Below, piece by piece: positions 18,588-29,710 of a stretch of 64,000 bases of DNA. How positions within the stretch are numbered: position 1 is the first letter of the stretch; each line of letters begins with the position of its first letter. Source of the stretch: Clostridiales bacterium (lineage in GTDB: Bacteria > Bacillota > Clostridia > Christensenellales > CAG-138); contig DXWI01000004.1 in the NCBI GenBank assembly GCA_019416935.1, positions 85,014-149,013 of the forward strand, given 5' to 3'. Position numbers and translations under genes: made by a program. A model generated the notes under the pieces. It worked only from the letters and a program-made list of their open reading frames with translations. It was not told the DNA's origin and made no database searches.

Positions 18588-18872
18588 TTATTTCCCGTCC
18601 TCAAAGCGCCAGCCGGAAATATTGCCCCGCACATAAGCCCGTCCGGCTCCAAACTCCGACAGCATCAATTCACGTCCCTCCACGCGAATCACGCCTTCCA
18701 CGCTGAGCAGGCGCACATATTCCAGCGCATACTCCAATACCCCCTTGTGATTTTCCACGAGAAGATCGCCGCGGCCGATCATCGTCACCTTTACGGTTTC
18801 GCCATCCGCTTCCTGCGGCAAGTCCAATGCCTCCAGCACGACCCGCTTCCATTTTTTCCGGCGCCTGCCCAT
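18588..18872 (-). CDS. yqfC: Sporulation protein YqfC
   Basis: 94 residues from ATG 18872, preceded by GAGGGGGT. It shows the YabP/YqfC pattern: KRVVLEALDLPQEADG, VKVTMIGRGDLLVENHKGVLEY, and the C-terminal VEGRELMLSEFGAGRAYVRG. A longer frame to 19046 would run into sigG and is not family-like. It heads the yqfC-yqfD pair; a SigE promoter could not be assigned with confidence. Confidence 0.88.
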   Translation of the reverse strand: MGRRRKKWKRVVLEALDLPQEADGETVKVTMIGRGDLLVENHKGVLEYALEYVRLLSVEGVIRVEGRELMLSEFGAGRAYVRGNISGWRFEDGK

Positions 18873-19009
18873 GTCCGCACCCCCTCGCACAAGGATATGT
18901 CCGCCATGGGGGCTTTTATGTTGTGCGGGATAAAAACGGACGGTCTGGCAATGATAAACGCAGCGGGCGAAGCGCCCCGCCATCCAAATAATCGGAGGTG
19001 TCCCTGGGA

Positions 19010-19777
19010 TTGAACAAGGTCGAAATCTGTGGCGTGGATACTGCAAAGCTGCCCATACTGTCCGCGAAGGAAATGCGCGAACTTCTGCTCAAGGTCAAAT
19101 CCGGCGACGAAGCGGCGAGAGAGGAGTTTATCCGCAGCAACCTTCGGCTTGTGCTCTCGATCGTACAGCGTTTCAGCAACCGAAACGAACAGATGGACGA
19201 TCTGTTTCAGGTCGGGTGCATTGGCCTTATCAAGGCGATAGACAATTTCGACCTGCGCCACGAGGTGCGCTTTTCCACCTATGCCGTACCGATGATTATC
19301 GGAGAAATCCGCAGACACCTGCGCGACAACAACGCCATCCGTGTCAGCCGATCTCTGCGCGATACGGCCTACAAGGCGCTGCAAGCGCGCAACCGGCTCG
19401 CTGAATCGGGATGCGCCGAACCGACGCTTGCGGACATTGCCAAAGCGCTCGATATGACCGAAGAGGCCGTCTCCTTCGCATTGGATGCCATTCAGGAACC
19501 CGTTTCCCTGTTCGAACCCGTATACAGAGATGACGGAGATGCTATTTTTGTCATCGATCAGCTTGGTGATTCCAAAATTTCGGACAGCCTTTGGCTGGAT
19601 CATATCGCGCTGAGCGAGGGCATGCGCCATTTGACAGAGCGCGAATCACGGATTCTAAAGCTCCGCTTCTTCGTTGGAAAAACACAGATGGAGGTCAGCC
19701 GTGAAATCGGCATCTCGCAGGCGCAGGTATCGCGGCTAGAAAAGGGCGCGCTCAAGCAGCTGCAAAAATACATTTGA
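19010..19777 (+). CDS. sigG: Sporulation sigma factor SigG
   Basis: 255 residues. It directs late forespore transcription, including gerABC-type operons. The N-terminus (NKVEICGVDTAKLPILSAKEMREL) is specific to sigma-G; region 2 (VRFSTYAVPMIIGEIRRHLRDN) and region 4 (TQMEVSREIGISQAQVSRLEKGAL) are intact. I place the start at TTG 19010, 11 bases after GGAGG (18994-18998); the upstream GTG at 18998 overlaps that ribosome binding site. It is divergent from yqfC, and spoIIGA/sigE, its usual neighbours, are absent here. Confidence 0.94.
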   Translation: MNKVEICGVDTAKLPILSAKEMRELLLKVKSGDEAAREEFIRSNLRLVLSIVQRFSNRNEQMDDLFQVGCIGLIKAIDNFDLRHEVRFSTYAVPMIIGEIRRHLRDNNAIRVSRSLRDTAYKALQARNRLAESGCAEPTLADIAKALDMTEEAVSFALDAIQEPVSLFEPVYRDDGDAIFVIDQLGDSKISDSLWLDHIALSEGMRHLTERESRILKLRFFVGKTQMEVSREIGISQAQVSRLEKGALKQLQKYI

Positions 19778-19840
19778 TCAAAATTCGAGTGTTTCTACAG
19801 TTCTTCTCCCTTTGTTCACAAAAAAGTACCGGTATGCCTC

Positions 19841-19869
19841 TGGAACAATGTCTCAAAACGCGATAGAAT
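19841..19869 (+). promoter_or_regulatory. Possible promoter of ftsH
   Basis: TGGAAC (19841-19846), 17-base spacer, TAGAAT (19864-19869), 33 bases before the ftsH ATG. The -35 is weak. No convincing terminator follows sigG, so read-through is also possible. Confidence 0.35.
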
Positions 19870-19902
19870 AGATTTTATTGATGAGAACATGAGGAGACCG
19901 AA

Positions 19903-21732
<1,830 letters not shown>

Positions 21733-21746
21733 TTCCAACCGATATA

Positions 21747-21782
21747 CCGGGCGGGCGCGGGTGTCCGCCCGGTTTCTTGTTC
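21747..21782 (+). terminator. Rho-independent terminator of ftsH
   Basis: Perfect 8-base-pair GC stem (CCGGGCGG at 21747-21754, CCGCCCGG at 21765-21772), then TTTCTTGTT. Confidence 0.75.
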
Positions 21783-21918
21783 GTCCTTTTCCCCGCATTG
21801 GTAGCATGGGCAAAGCACGACGGCCGTTCCGCGCGGAGCGGTTGTCCATGCTGCGCTTGTCTCCCCATCCTTTGACATGCGTTAACGTTCCTTCCCTTAA
21901 CGGGGACTTAATGTCAAC

Positions 21919-21947
21919 TTGCTTGATCAGTGGACGCCGGATATGCT
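21919..21947 (+). promoter_or_regulatory. Possible promoter of the DUF1538/PII operon
   Basis: TTGCTT (21919-21924), 17-base spacer, TATGCT (21942-21947). An overlapping alternative is TTGATC, 18 bases, TAAGAT. A 6-base inverted repeat CGTTAA/TTAACG at 21880-21902 lies just upstream and could bind a regulator. The rest of 21783-21918 shows nothing else. Confidence 0.4.
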
Positions 21948-21994
21948 AAGATAGATGATATAGAGCAATTTGAGAAAGGAATCGGAAACAGTCG

Positions 21995-23512
21995 TTGAAT
22001 CAAAGGTTGATGGAAAAAATCAAGGAATCGCTCTCCTCCGTGCTGCCCGTCACGGGAATTGTGGTGCTGATCCATCTGCTGCTGTCCCCGCTGCCCTCCG
22101 GCACGTTCGTCCTGTTCCTGATCGGCGCTGCACTGCTCATCCTCGGTATGGGTCTGTTTACGCTCGGCGCAGATCTCTCGATGATGCCCATGGGCGAGCG
22201 CGTGGGCGCCCATTTGACCAAGTCCAAAAAGCTGGCCATCCTCATTCCGATCTGCTTTTTGATCGGCATGCTGATCACCATTGCGGAACCGGATCTGACG
22301 GTGCTGGCCGGGCAGGTGCCTTCCGTTCCGGATATGATTCTGATTCTCACCGTTGCGGCGGGCGTCGGACTGTTCCTCGTGCTGGCACTGCTTCGTATCA
22401 TTTTCAAAAAATCATTACAGATCGTTTTGATCCTGCTGTATGCGGCGGTCTTTGCGCTTGCGGCTTTTACGCCGCAGGGATTTCTAGCAGCGGCGTTTGA
22501 CTCCGGCGGAGTCACAACCGGCCCGATCACCGTGCCGTTCATCATGGCACTCGGCATCGGCGTCGCTGCCGTGCGCGGCGGCAACAGCGCGCAGGACGAC
22601 AGCTTTGGCCTCGTCGCCCTTTGCAGCGTCGGGCCGATTCTCTCGATGCTGCTGCTTGGCATGGTCTATCCGACCGGCGAGGGTGCGCATGCGCCCGTAG
22701 AAGCGCAAAATCCGGAGAGTCTTTCCGAAATGCTTCGGCTCTTTGGCGAAGGATTCCCGGAATACTGCAAGGAGGTTGCGCTGGCGCTGCTGCCGATTAT
22801 CCTGTTCTTTCTGATCTTTCAGGTGCTGTTTTTGAAACTCTCGCGCCGGAGTTTGTTCAAGATGGGCGTGGGGTTGCTGTATACCTATGCGGGGCTTGTG
22901 CTGTTTCTCACGGGCGTCAACGTCGGGTTTCTGCCGGCGGGGTATGCGCTGGGCCGCCAAATCGGCGATGCGGCCGTTGGCTGGCTCATTCCCCTGGCGA
23001 TGGTAATGGGATTTTTCGTCGTGATGGCCGAGCCGGCGGTGCATGTGCTCAATAAGCAGGTGGAGGAAATTACGGTCGGCGCCATTTCTCAGCGCGCCAT
23101 GCTGCTGAGTCTCTCCATCGGCGTCGCCGTTTCCATGGGTATTGCGATGCTGCGCGTTGTAACAGGCGTTTCGATCTGGTATTTTCTGCTCGGCGGATAT
23201 GTCATTGCCATCGCGCTGTCATTCTTTGTTCCGAAGATTTTTACCGCCGTTGCATTCGATTCCGGCGGCGTGGCCTCCGGCCCCATGACCGCCACGTTCA
23301 TGCTCCCGTTTGCCATGGGCGCCTGCGATGCGCTCGGCGGCAACCTGATGACCGATGCGTTCGGCATTGTGGCAATGGTCGCAATGACGCCGCTGATTAC
23401 GATTCAACTGCTCGGCGTACTGTATAGCGTCAAGCTGCGCCACACTGCACAGGTTTCCGAACCTGAAACCGCGCAGATCGAAATTTTCGAGTTCCCAATG
23501 GAGGTATCGTAG
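21995..23512 (+). CDS. DUF1538 family integral membrane protein (putative transporter)
   Basis: 505 residues in two homologous halves, each with about six membrane helices and each carrying the DUF1538 signature: AFDSGGVTTGPITVPFIMALG (first half) and AFDSGGVASGPMTATFMLPFA (second). Each half also has a QDDSFG/MTDAFG-type motif soon after. The inverted or duplicated layout is that of a transporter; the substrate is unknown. The start is TTG 21995 (AAAGGA 14 bases upstream); ATG 22010 is an alternative. Two PII-like genes follow immediately, pointing to control by a nitrogen, energy or nucleotide signal (inference). Confidence 0.85.
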   Translation: MNQRLMEKIKESLSSVLPVTGIVVLIHLLLSPLPSGTFVLFLIGAALLILGMGLFTLGADLSMMPMGERVGAHLTKSKKLAILIPICFLIGMLITIAEPDLTVLAGQVPSVPDMILILTVAAGVGLFLVLALLRIIFKKSLQIVLILLYAAVFALAAFTPQGFLAAAFDSGGVTTGPITVPFIMALGIGVAAVRGGNSAQDDSFGLVALCSVGPILSMLLLGMVYPTGEGAHAPVEAQNPESLSEMLRLFGEGFPEYCKEVALALLPIILFFLIFQVLFLKLSRRSLFKMGVGLLYTYAGLVLFLTGVNVGFLPAGYALGRQIGDAAVGWLIPLAMVMGFFVVMAEPAVHVLNKQVEEITVGAISQRAMLLSLSIGVAVSMGIAMLRVVTGVSIWYFLLGGYVIAIALSFFVPKIFTAVAFDSGGVASGPMTATFMLPFAMGACDALGGNLMTDAFGIVAMVAMTPLITIQLLGVLYSVKLRHTAQVSEPETAQIEIFEFPMEVS

Positions 23513-23513
23513 C

Positions 23514-23897
23514 ATGGAAGCACCTGCAATTGAACCGATCAAGCTGGTCGTGTGTATTGTTCCGCGCGGCCGCTCGGAACGGATCACCGAGCTGTGCCTG
23601 CGCGCGCGCATTGCCTTTCACCTGACGCTTCTCGGCCATGGCACGGCGGATTCGAGCATTCTCGATTATCTGGGGCTTGGGGAAACGGAAAAGGATGTAA
23701 TGCTGCTCTGCATCAAAAAGAGCTCCGCCGATGCGTTCCTGCAGCAGCTTTCGGATGCGCTCCATCTGGAGCGGCCCGGCCACGGAATCGCCTTCAGTAT
23801 CCCGCTTTCCAGCGTTGCCGAGCGGAGCACGCTGCAATTGCTCTCCGGATTTTCCGTCCCTAAACAGACAGGAGGAACGAACCATCATGCCGTATGA
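23514..23897 (+). CDS. PII-like signalling protein (first copy)
   Basis: 127 residues, starting one base after the DUF1538 stop. It has a ferredoxin-like PII pattern: KLVVCIVPRGRSERITELC, the middle HGTADSSILDYLGLGETEKDV, and the C-terminal strand HLERPGHGIAFSIPLSSV. It lacks the canonical T-loop tyrosine context of GlnB, so it is PII-like rather than a classical GlnB/GlnK. PII proteins form trimers that gate transporters on binding nucleotides. The last 11 bases overlap the second copy. Confidence 0.7.
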   Translation: MEAPAIEPIKLVVCIVPRGRSERITELCLRARIAFHLTLLGHGTADSSILDYLGLGETEKDVMLLCIKKSSADAFLQQLSDALHLERPGHGIAFSIPLSSVAERSTLQLLSGFSVPKQTGGTNHHAV

Positions 23898-24234
23898 ATT
23901 GATTTTGACCATCGTCAACCGCGGATTTGCCGATCTGGTGATGGACGCTGCAAAAAAAGCCGGCGCGTCTGGCGGCACAATCGTACATGCGCGCGGCACC
24001 GGCATCCACGAAGCCGAAAAATTTTTCGGCATCATTGTGCAGCCGGAAAAGGAGCTCGTGCTCATTCTCGCCGCGCGGGAAGAGAAAAACGCGATCATGA
24101 CTGCGATCTGCACACATGCGGAGTTGAAAAACGTCGGTAAGGGCATCTGCTTCTCCCTGCCGGTCGATCAGGTTGTCGGGCTGACCACTCCCCCGTCGTC
24201 CGCCGGTTCCGCGGTCAAGCCGGAGGAATCATAA
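23887..24234 (+). CDS. PII-like signalling protein (second copy)
   Basis: 115 residues from ATG 23887 (AGGAGG upstream). It has a PII-type fold signature: ELILTIVNRGFADLVMDAAKKAG, ASGGTIVHARGTGIHEAEKF, and GKGICFSLPVDQVVGL. It is more GlnB-like than the first copy but still divergent. The overlap with the first copy and adjacency to DUF1538 suggest a hetero-oligomeric or two-input sensor for the membrane protein (inference). Confidence 0.75.
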   Translation: MPYELILTIVNRGFADLVMDAAKKAGASGGTIVHARGTGIHEAEKFFGIIVQPEKELVLILAAREEKNAIMTAICTHAELKNVGKGICFSLPVDQVVGLTTPPSSAGSAVKPEES

Positions 24235-24289
24235 ACCCGTTCCGACAACCGACTCGGTTTCAACACCATTTTTGCTTGTGCAATTCTCT

Positions 24290-24341
24290 GGCGTTTTCAT
24301 TTCGGTACAAAAGAGGGCGTTTTCATTTCGATGCAAAAGAG
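24290..24341 (+). repeat. Tandem 26-base direct repeat (2 copies)
   Basis: 24290-24315 and 24316-24341 are adjacent 26-base units starting GGCGTTTTCATTTCG and ending CAAAAGAG, differing at two positions. They lie immediately before the ribosome binding site of the next gene. No stem-loop is obvious. Confidence 0.85.
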
Positions 24342-24355
24342 TGGAGGGAAACTTC

Positions 24356-24850
24356 TTGGAATTCCATGGTTCTCCGGTACAATTGGAGGCCGGTGCGCAG
24401 CAGGCAGCGCTGACCGAGATACGGGATTTGCTTTTGGAGCAGCGGGAGGCGAAGCGCAGTCAAGCGGTATTGCTGCGCGTTCTGGTCATCGCACTGCTTT
24501 CGTTGTCGCTGGCAGTCATTTTGACTGCTGCAATACTGATTCCAAAGGTCACGGGCACGCTCGACCAGATTCAAACTGCGGTCGCGGCCATCGACCCGGC
24601 GCGTTTGGACGCAATGCTTGGCAACCTGGAGACGTTTGCAGATAAAAGCGTTGGAATCGTTTCCCAAGCCGAAAGCATTCTGTCCGAGATCAACGAAATC
24701 GATTTTGCGCGGCTGAACAGCGCCATCGGCAGCCTCGACGGCGCGGTGCGGTCGATCTCCGGGCTGAACGTTGAGACGCTCAATCAAGCTATCGCCAACC
24801 TCAACAGTACCATTGAGCCGCTCGCCAATTTCCTGAACCGATTTCGATAA
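24356..24850 (+). CDS. Single-pass membrane protein, unknown function
   Basis: 164 residues from TTG 24356, with GGAGGG seven bases upstream; a longer frame from 24272 reads through the tandem repeat and is less likely. A polar N-terminal helix (AALTEIRDLLLEQREAKRS) leads into one membrane helix (VLLRVLVIALLSLSLAVILTA) and then amphipathic heptad-like repeats (LNSAIGSLDGAVRSISGLN, LNQAIANLNSTIEPLANFL), i.e. a coiled-coil ectodomain like those near chemoreceptor membrane regions. Family not recognised. It follows the DUF1538/PII genes and ends with a terminator. Confidence 0.65.
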   Translation: MEFHGSPVQLEAGAQQAALTEIRDLLLEQREAKRSQAVLLRVLVIALLSLSLAVILTAAILIPKVTGTLDQIQTAVAAIDPARLDAMLGNLETFADKSVGIVSQAESILSEINEIDFARLNSAIGSLDGAVRSISGLNVETLNQAIANLNSTIEPLANFLNRFR

Positions 24851-24886
24851 TTTGACATGACCAATAATAACTCGTACATTTCCGAA

Positions 24887-24917
24887 GGGCTGGCTGAAAT
24901 GGCCGGCTCTTTTGTTT
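24887..24917 (+). terminator. Rho-independent terminator after the membrane-protein gene
   Basis: GGGCTGGC (24887-24894) pairs with GCCGGCTC (24902-24909), including two G-U pairs, followed by TTTTGTTTG. Confidence 0.6.
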
Positions 24918-24937
24918 GCAAAATGGAGCGTTAGCCG

Positions 24938-27900
24938 GTGCTGCGCACTTTCTTATGCGCAGATATGGATGTGTTCGCGCTCATACCGATTCATATCGCG
25001 CTGGACGCGGAGGGCGGGGCGTACATGTTCTTTGCCGTGCATGAGCTGACGCACAAGATTAAGAGCGAGAACGCCGATGCATACCGGCTGCTGTCCGACT
25101 TTGTGCTGGACAAGCTGGAATCGAACGAGCTGTATCAGTCGCTGTCGCAGGGCGAGGGCAGCACGCTTGAGGAGCGGATCGCCTCCGTACAGGCGCTGTA
25201 TGAGAAGCGGGGACAAACGCTCACCCGAGACGAAGCGATTGAGGAGATCGTGTGCGATGCAATTCCGGTGATCCTGTCCGATGAGCAGACGGTTCTGGAG
25301 TTTGTGAGCGCAGACCGCACGCTGGCACAGCGGGTGTACGACTTCTTTGAGAAGTTCTACGAGGAGCTGACGAAGCAGATTGCAAACCTCGTATACGGTT
25401 CTTCCAACAAGGCGGAATACGCCGCCCTGTCGAACGATGCGGAGACCGTCCGTGAGATTGCCGACCTGTTCAAGGCGGCGCTGGAAACCGGCAGAAGTGC
25501 GGAAATGAACGAAAGCGATATCGACCGGCAGTATGCCGAGCTGGAGGAAGCCGGCAGCGCAATCGAGGAGGGGGACAGCGGTAGGAGAAAACGGTTTTCT
25601 GCGCAGGATGGAGGGATCGGTGCCGGGGTTGTCAGACTGTCGCAAAAAAGCGATGCTTCAACAACAATTAAGGAACAGATTAGACTCAATTTAGACCGAT
25701 TGAACGCCATGCGCCCTGTAAAGAGTATTTCATTATCCGAAACGGCCAACATGGGAAAAAGGCAAGTCCTTGATTTCGCTGTTTCTCGGTTTGGTGCTCA
25801 TGCTGTAATTGACAAAGCTGGATATGGGAAGGTCGTATTCGGGAAAAATCAGATCGATATTGGTCTCAAGCATGTAGACATTAAGAACCATCCGGAGGAA
25901 GCCGCTGTTATATTAGCGGTACCGTCCGTAATTAAACAGGGAATTGAGATTGGACGAGACCTGAATCACGCTGGAGTCGGCCAGAAAACTATAACATTCG
26001 GCGCGCCAATAAACCTACTTGACGGAGAGATCGAACATGTAGTGAATGTAGGTGTCGTTGTTATCGAGGAACGGAAAAACTATTATCATGCCCATCAGGT
26101 ACTGTTACCGGATGGTAGTGTGTTGAAGGTAGGGGATAAAAACAAAACAGCAACTGGACTGGCGGTGGCCTCATCGAAAGATGCTGTCGTAGCACCCACA
26201 GTTACTGCTTCTGCTAATATTATACGCAATCCGCAGGAAGAAAACAACCCCTCCGGCGAAAATTCCGAGGAAACTTTTTATAATGACCTTGTGAACGGCG
26301 AGAACCGGCAGACGTTTTCCATGAAATCAACACAGGACAGCGATGGAAACACTCTGTCAGAGCAACAGGCTGCATATTTTGCGGACAGTAAGGTGCGCGA
26401 CGCGGAGGGGAATCTCATGGTCGTGTACCACGGAAGCGGCGCGGTCTTTACGGAGTTCGACGGGCGGTTTATGAGTTCGCACGGCTCCAGCGAGGGGCAA
26501 GGCTTCTACTTTACGAACAAAAAGGAGATGGCGGAGGGATATCAAAAGCAGGGCGGACAGCTTCTGCAGGGATACCTAAACATCAGTCATCCGCTATCCG
26601 ATAGCGAAGTGACGCTGACCAAGGCGGAGCTGCGTAGAATCGTAAAGGCAGTCGACCCGACCGGCGACGATGTGGTGCTTAACTACGACAGCAGGGGTGG
26701 CATGGGCTATCCCTCTCCCGCGTGGTACAATCGCGCAATGACCGACACCGTCAACATGATTTATGACTCCAGCGACAGCGACTCGGAAATCCTTGCCGAG
26801 CTTGCGAACGCGGGCGCCGGATACGAGACGGTGACGGCTACGGTGCGGGAGAAGTTCGGGTATGACGGCTACATCGTAGAGGGCAAGTACGACGACGCGA
26901 CCGTGTATGTGGCATTTACGTCGGATCAGTTCAAGAACCTCGACAACAAAACGCCGACCGACAGCAAGGACATCCGCTATTCCACCAAATCCCGCGGTAC
27001 GGACGATTTCTACGACACGCTGGTGAGCAATGACCGGCGCGCGGAGTACGACGCGCAGCAGAGGGAGATTCTTGAAGAGGACAGCGAGTGGGATGGCGAG
27101 GGACGCGCTGCCAGCCTTGCAACGAGCGAAAAAGTGTTCAGGAACCTTGCGAAGAGCATTCTGCAAAAGGCCAGCAGCCGCTACAGCGTGGATTCGTTTA
27201 CGGATGACCTGAAAGCGCTGTTCCATATGGTCGGAGATCAAGCAAGGACGGAAACGCAGAGAATCGCCAGAAAAGTGCTTAATCAATCCTCAAAGCGCGA
27301 TGATACCATGTATGATGCGACATATGATGCGCGCAGATACTTCCGCCGGGGACGGTTCGCGCTGTCGGAGAAACAGAAGCGGGAAGCGGAGATAGCATAT
27401 GACGGATACAACAACTACCGCCGCTCGCTCATGGGCAAGCTGAACCTCAAAAATGACGGCATTCCACTCGATCAGGCGTGGGGCGAAATCTGCGAGATGT
27501 TTCCCGGGTACTTCGAGGAAGACACCAAAGAGGGAGATCAGCCGCAGAAGGTCAAGGAATTCCTCGACGCTGCATACGAGAGGCCGTATATCAACCCATA
27601 CGGTACGCGGTACAACATCGACGATGCGGCAAGCGAGCTTGCGGATGAGCTGCTTGCTGCGTTTTCCAACATCCGGCAGAGGAAACCGGCGGAAAGCCAG
27701 CCGGACAAGGAGAGCCAACCGGACAAGGAGCGCGATACCACAGCAAAGACACCCGGCGAAATGGGCGGCTTCTCCTTTGAGCGGCCGACGACAAGGCAGG
27801 GGCGTCTGCAAAAGGCATGGGAACTGTACGACAACAACATGAACCCGCAAAAGTACTACGAGCAGAGCGCGGAAAAGACCAGGCAGCTGCGGGAGATGAA

Positions 27901-28090
27901 GCTGTTCGAAGATGGAAAGACATCCGATGAGATGTTCGACCTGAAGACGAACAATCTGCTGCGCGGGCTCATGCTGCGCAACGGAGAGAACGTTGGCGGC
28001 GCGCTGGCGGACAACAGCATGCAGCGGGTGACGGAGATCTTCTCCCGTGCAAAGAAGCGGCGGGCGATTCCATCCGCCGCATCGGCTTTG
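24938..28090 (+). pseudogene. Remnant of a phage/ICE polyvalent protein (metalloprotease, nuclease-like, ADP-ribosyltransferase-like parts)
   Basis: One open frame, but no normal N-terminus, and its last 350 bases (to 28447) are antisense to the permease, so both ends look lost. Parts in order: a zincin-like region with HELTH (residues 35-39) and a later Glu in DEAIEEIVCD; a region near residues 245-420 (VLDFAVSRFGAHAVIDKAGYG) resembling the barnase/EndoU-like nuclease domains of polyvalent proteins; an ADP-ribosyltransferase-like part near 480-665 (VVYHGSGAVFTEFD, GQGFYFTNKKEMAEGY, KFGYDGYIV); then a helical tail with a small QPDKES repeat. Such proteins are injected or expressed with phage and conjugative-element DNA. 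Parts of it (25.6-26.3 kb) are visibly AT-richer than the neighbours. It is a remnant of transfer. Confidence 0.65.
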
Positions 28091-28093
28091 GAG

Positions 28094-29497
28094 TTATTCC
28101 GCCGCCGGCTTCTTTTCCTTCATGAACAGCAGCCCGATTGCCATGACCACGGCGAAGACCAACAGATACCAAGCTGCGCCCACGCCATGCGCGACCGCCG
28201 CCGCATAAACCATGAATGCCGAGCCGATCATGGAGGCGATGGGCATGACAAAGCGCTTGAACACTGGCATTTCCTTTTCCCGCTTCATGAACATCACAAA
28301 GATGGGCAGATACATTGCGTAGATCGTAATGATCGGAAGCTCCGAGGAATCAAACGTGACCGGACCGAACCAAGAGTTCTCCACCAGATTGGCGCCAAAG
28401 AAATAGGCCAGCCAGACGGCGCACAGCATCACGCCCACAACGGCTGAGTTGGTGGGCATGTTGGTCGTGGAATCGACCTGACGGAACACATCCGGCCGTG
28501 GGCCGCGGTTGCGCACAGCGAGTGCATACATGCCGCGCGTAATGCCCAGCATCAGGCCGTTGAGCGTGCCCAGACAGGAAATGACGATAAATACACCAAG
28601 CAGCGTGCCGCCCACGTTCGAGAATACCCGCACAAACGCTTCCCGTGCGCCCGCCTCGCCGCTGATCATCAGGTGCAGCTTGTCGATGCCGCCGTTGAGA
28701 CCGATATAATACAGAATGTAAACCCCGACCACGATCAGCGTACCGATGACCAGTGCGCGCGGAAGATTCTTCTTCGCATCCCTCAACTCGGCGTTGATAC
28801 AGGTCGTAATGATCCAGCCCTCATAAGCAAACGCGGTCGCAACCACGGATGCCAGCAGCATGGAAGAATTGAGCGTATAGGTCTTTCCCATCGCCTCAAA
28901 AGCGGTAACAATCTCCTGCGTCGAGAGCGTATTCGTAAAATTGTCAATCAAAACGCCGTTGGCCAGGCCGCTCGCCGTACCCACCACGGCCATGAGCAGC
29001 AGCGGAATGAGCTTGATGACCGTTGTCGATACCTGAATTTTCCCCGCCAGTTTCGGTGACAGCGCGTTGATCGTGTAGCTGCCGACAAGGAACAGACAGC
29101 TCAGGCACAAGCACTCGGAACCGACAATGGAAAAGCCCAGCAGCACGCAGAGATAGCGCGCCGATACCCATGCGAGCACCGAGGTCATGGCCGGATAGTA
29201 GATCATCATCATGAACCAGCCGACAAGATAGCCGTAGCGCTTGCCGACCGTCACCTCCGCATAATCCACGAGACCGTTGACAAATGAATATTTCGTGGCC
29301 ATAACGGAAAACGTATACGCACAGATGACCATGATAAGACCGCCGATGCCCCAAGCGAGAATGCCGGTCACCATGTCGCCGCCCGTTTTGGTCAGGATGG
29401 CCTCGGCTTTGAAAAACACGCCGGAACCAATGACCGTGCCGACAATCATCGCGATAGCTGTCAGCAGGCCGTACTTCTTATGCAGTTGTTGCTCCAA
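28094..29497 (-). CDS. APC-family amino acid permease
   Basis: 467 residues, about 12-14 membrane helices. It starts EQQLHKKYGLLTAIAMIVGTVIGSGVFFKAEA, whose GxxIGSGVF is the APC helix 1 substrate motif. I choose the TTG at 29497, because GAGGTG lies seven bases before it; the in-frame ATG at 29512 lacks a site. It probably imports or exchanges an amino acid across the membrane; substrate unknown. The 3' end abuts the polyvalent remnant. Confidence 0.85.
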   Translation of the reverse strand: MEQQLHKKYGLLTAIAMIVGTVIGSGVFFKAEAILTKTGGDMVTGILAWGIGGLIMVICAYTFSVMATKYSFVNGLVDYAEVTVGKRYGYLVGWFMMMIYYPAMTSVLAWVSARYLCVLLGFSIVGSECLCLSCLFLVGSYTINALSPKLAGKIQVSTTVIKLIPLLLMAVVGTASGLANGVLIDNFTNTLSTQEIVTAFEAMGKTYTLNSSMLLASVVATAFAYEGWIITTCINAELRDAKKNLPRALVIGTLIVVGVYILYYIGLNGGIDKLHLMISGEAGAREAFVRVFSNVGGTLLGVFIVISCLGTLNGLMLGITRGMYALAVRNRGPRPDVFRQVDSTTNMPTNSAVVGVMLCAVWLAYFFGANLVENSWFGPVTFDSSELPIITIYAMYLPIFVMFMKREKEMPVFKRFVMPIASMIGSAFMVYAAAVAHGVGAAWYLLVFAVVMAIGLLFMKEKKPAAE

Positions 29498-29530
29498 ATG
29501 ATTACACCTCATCAGAAAGACATTATGAAA

Positions 29531-29559
29531 AGAATATCCTTTTCCAGCCGGATTGTCAA
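29531..29559 (-). promoter_or_regulatory. Promoter of the amino acid permease
   Basis: On the minus strand a perfect TTGACA (29554-29559), 17-base spacer, TATTCT (29531-29536). Confidence 0.6.
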
Positions 29560-29634
29560 CCAAATGTTTTCTCAGATAACTAAACACTTTTTCGGCAGGC
29601 GGCGCTTTCCCATGCGAATTTGAACCAAATCGAT

Positions 29635-29663
29635 TTGACGAAATCTCGAAAAGTTGTTACCAT
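29635..29663 (+). promoter_or_regulatory. Possible promoter of degV
   Basis: TTGACG (29635-29640), 17-base spacer, TACCAT (29658-29663). The AT-rich stretch to 29700 offers weaker alternatives. Confidence 0.4.
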
Positions 29664-29710
29664 ATATCTGGTTTTATAGTACTATTTTAATTTGTAAGTG
29701 AGAGGAATCT

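Noticed and set aside
28091..28447. C-terminal 119 codons of the polyvalent ORF
   Set aside because: Antisense to the permease C-terminus, so treated as read-through of a broken frame rather than a real domain.
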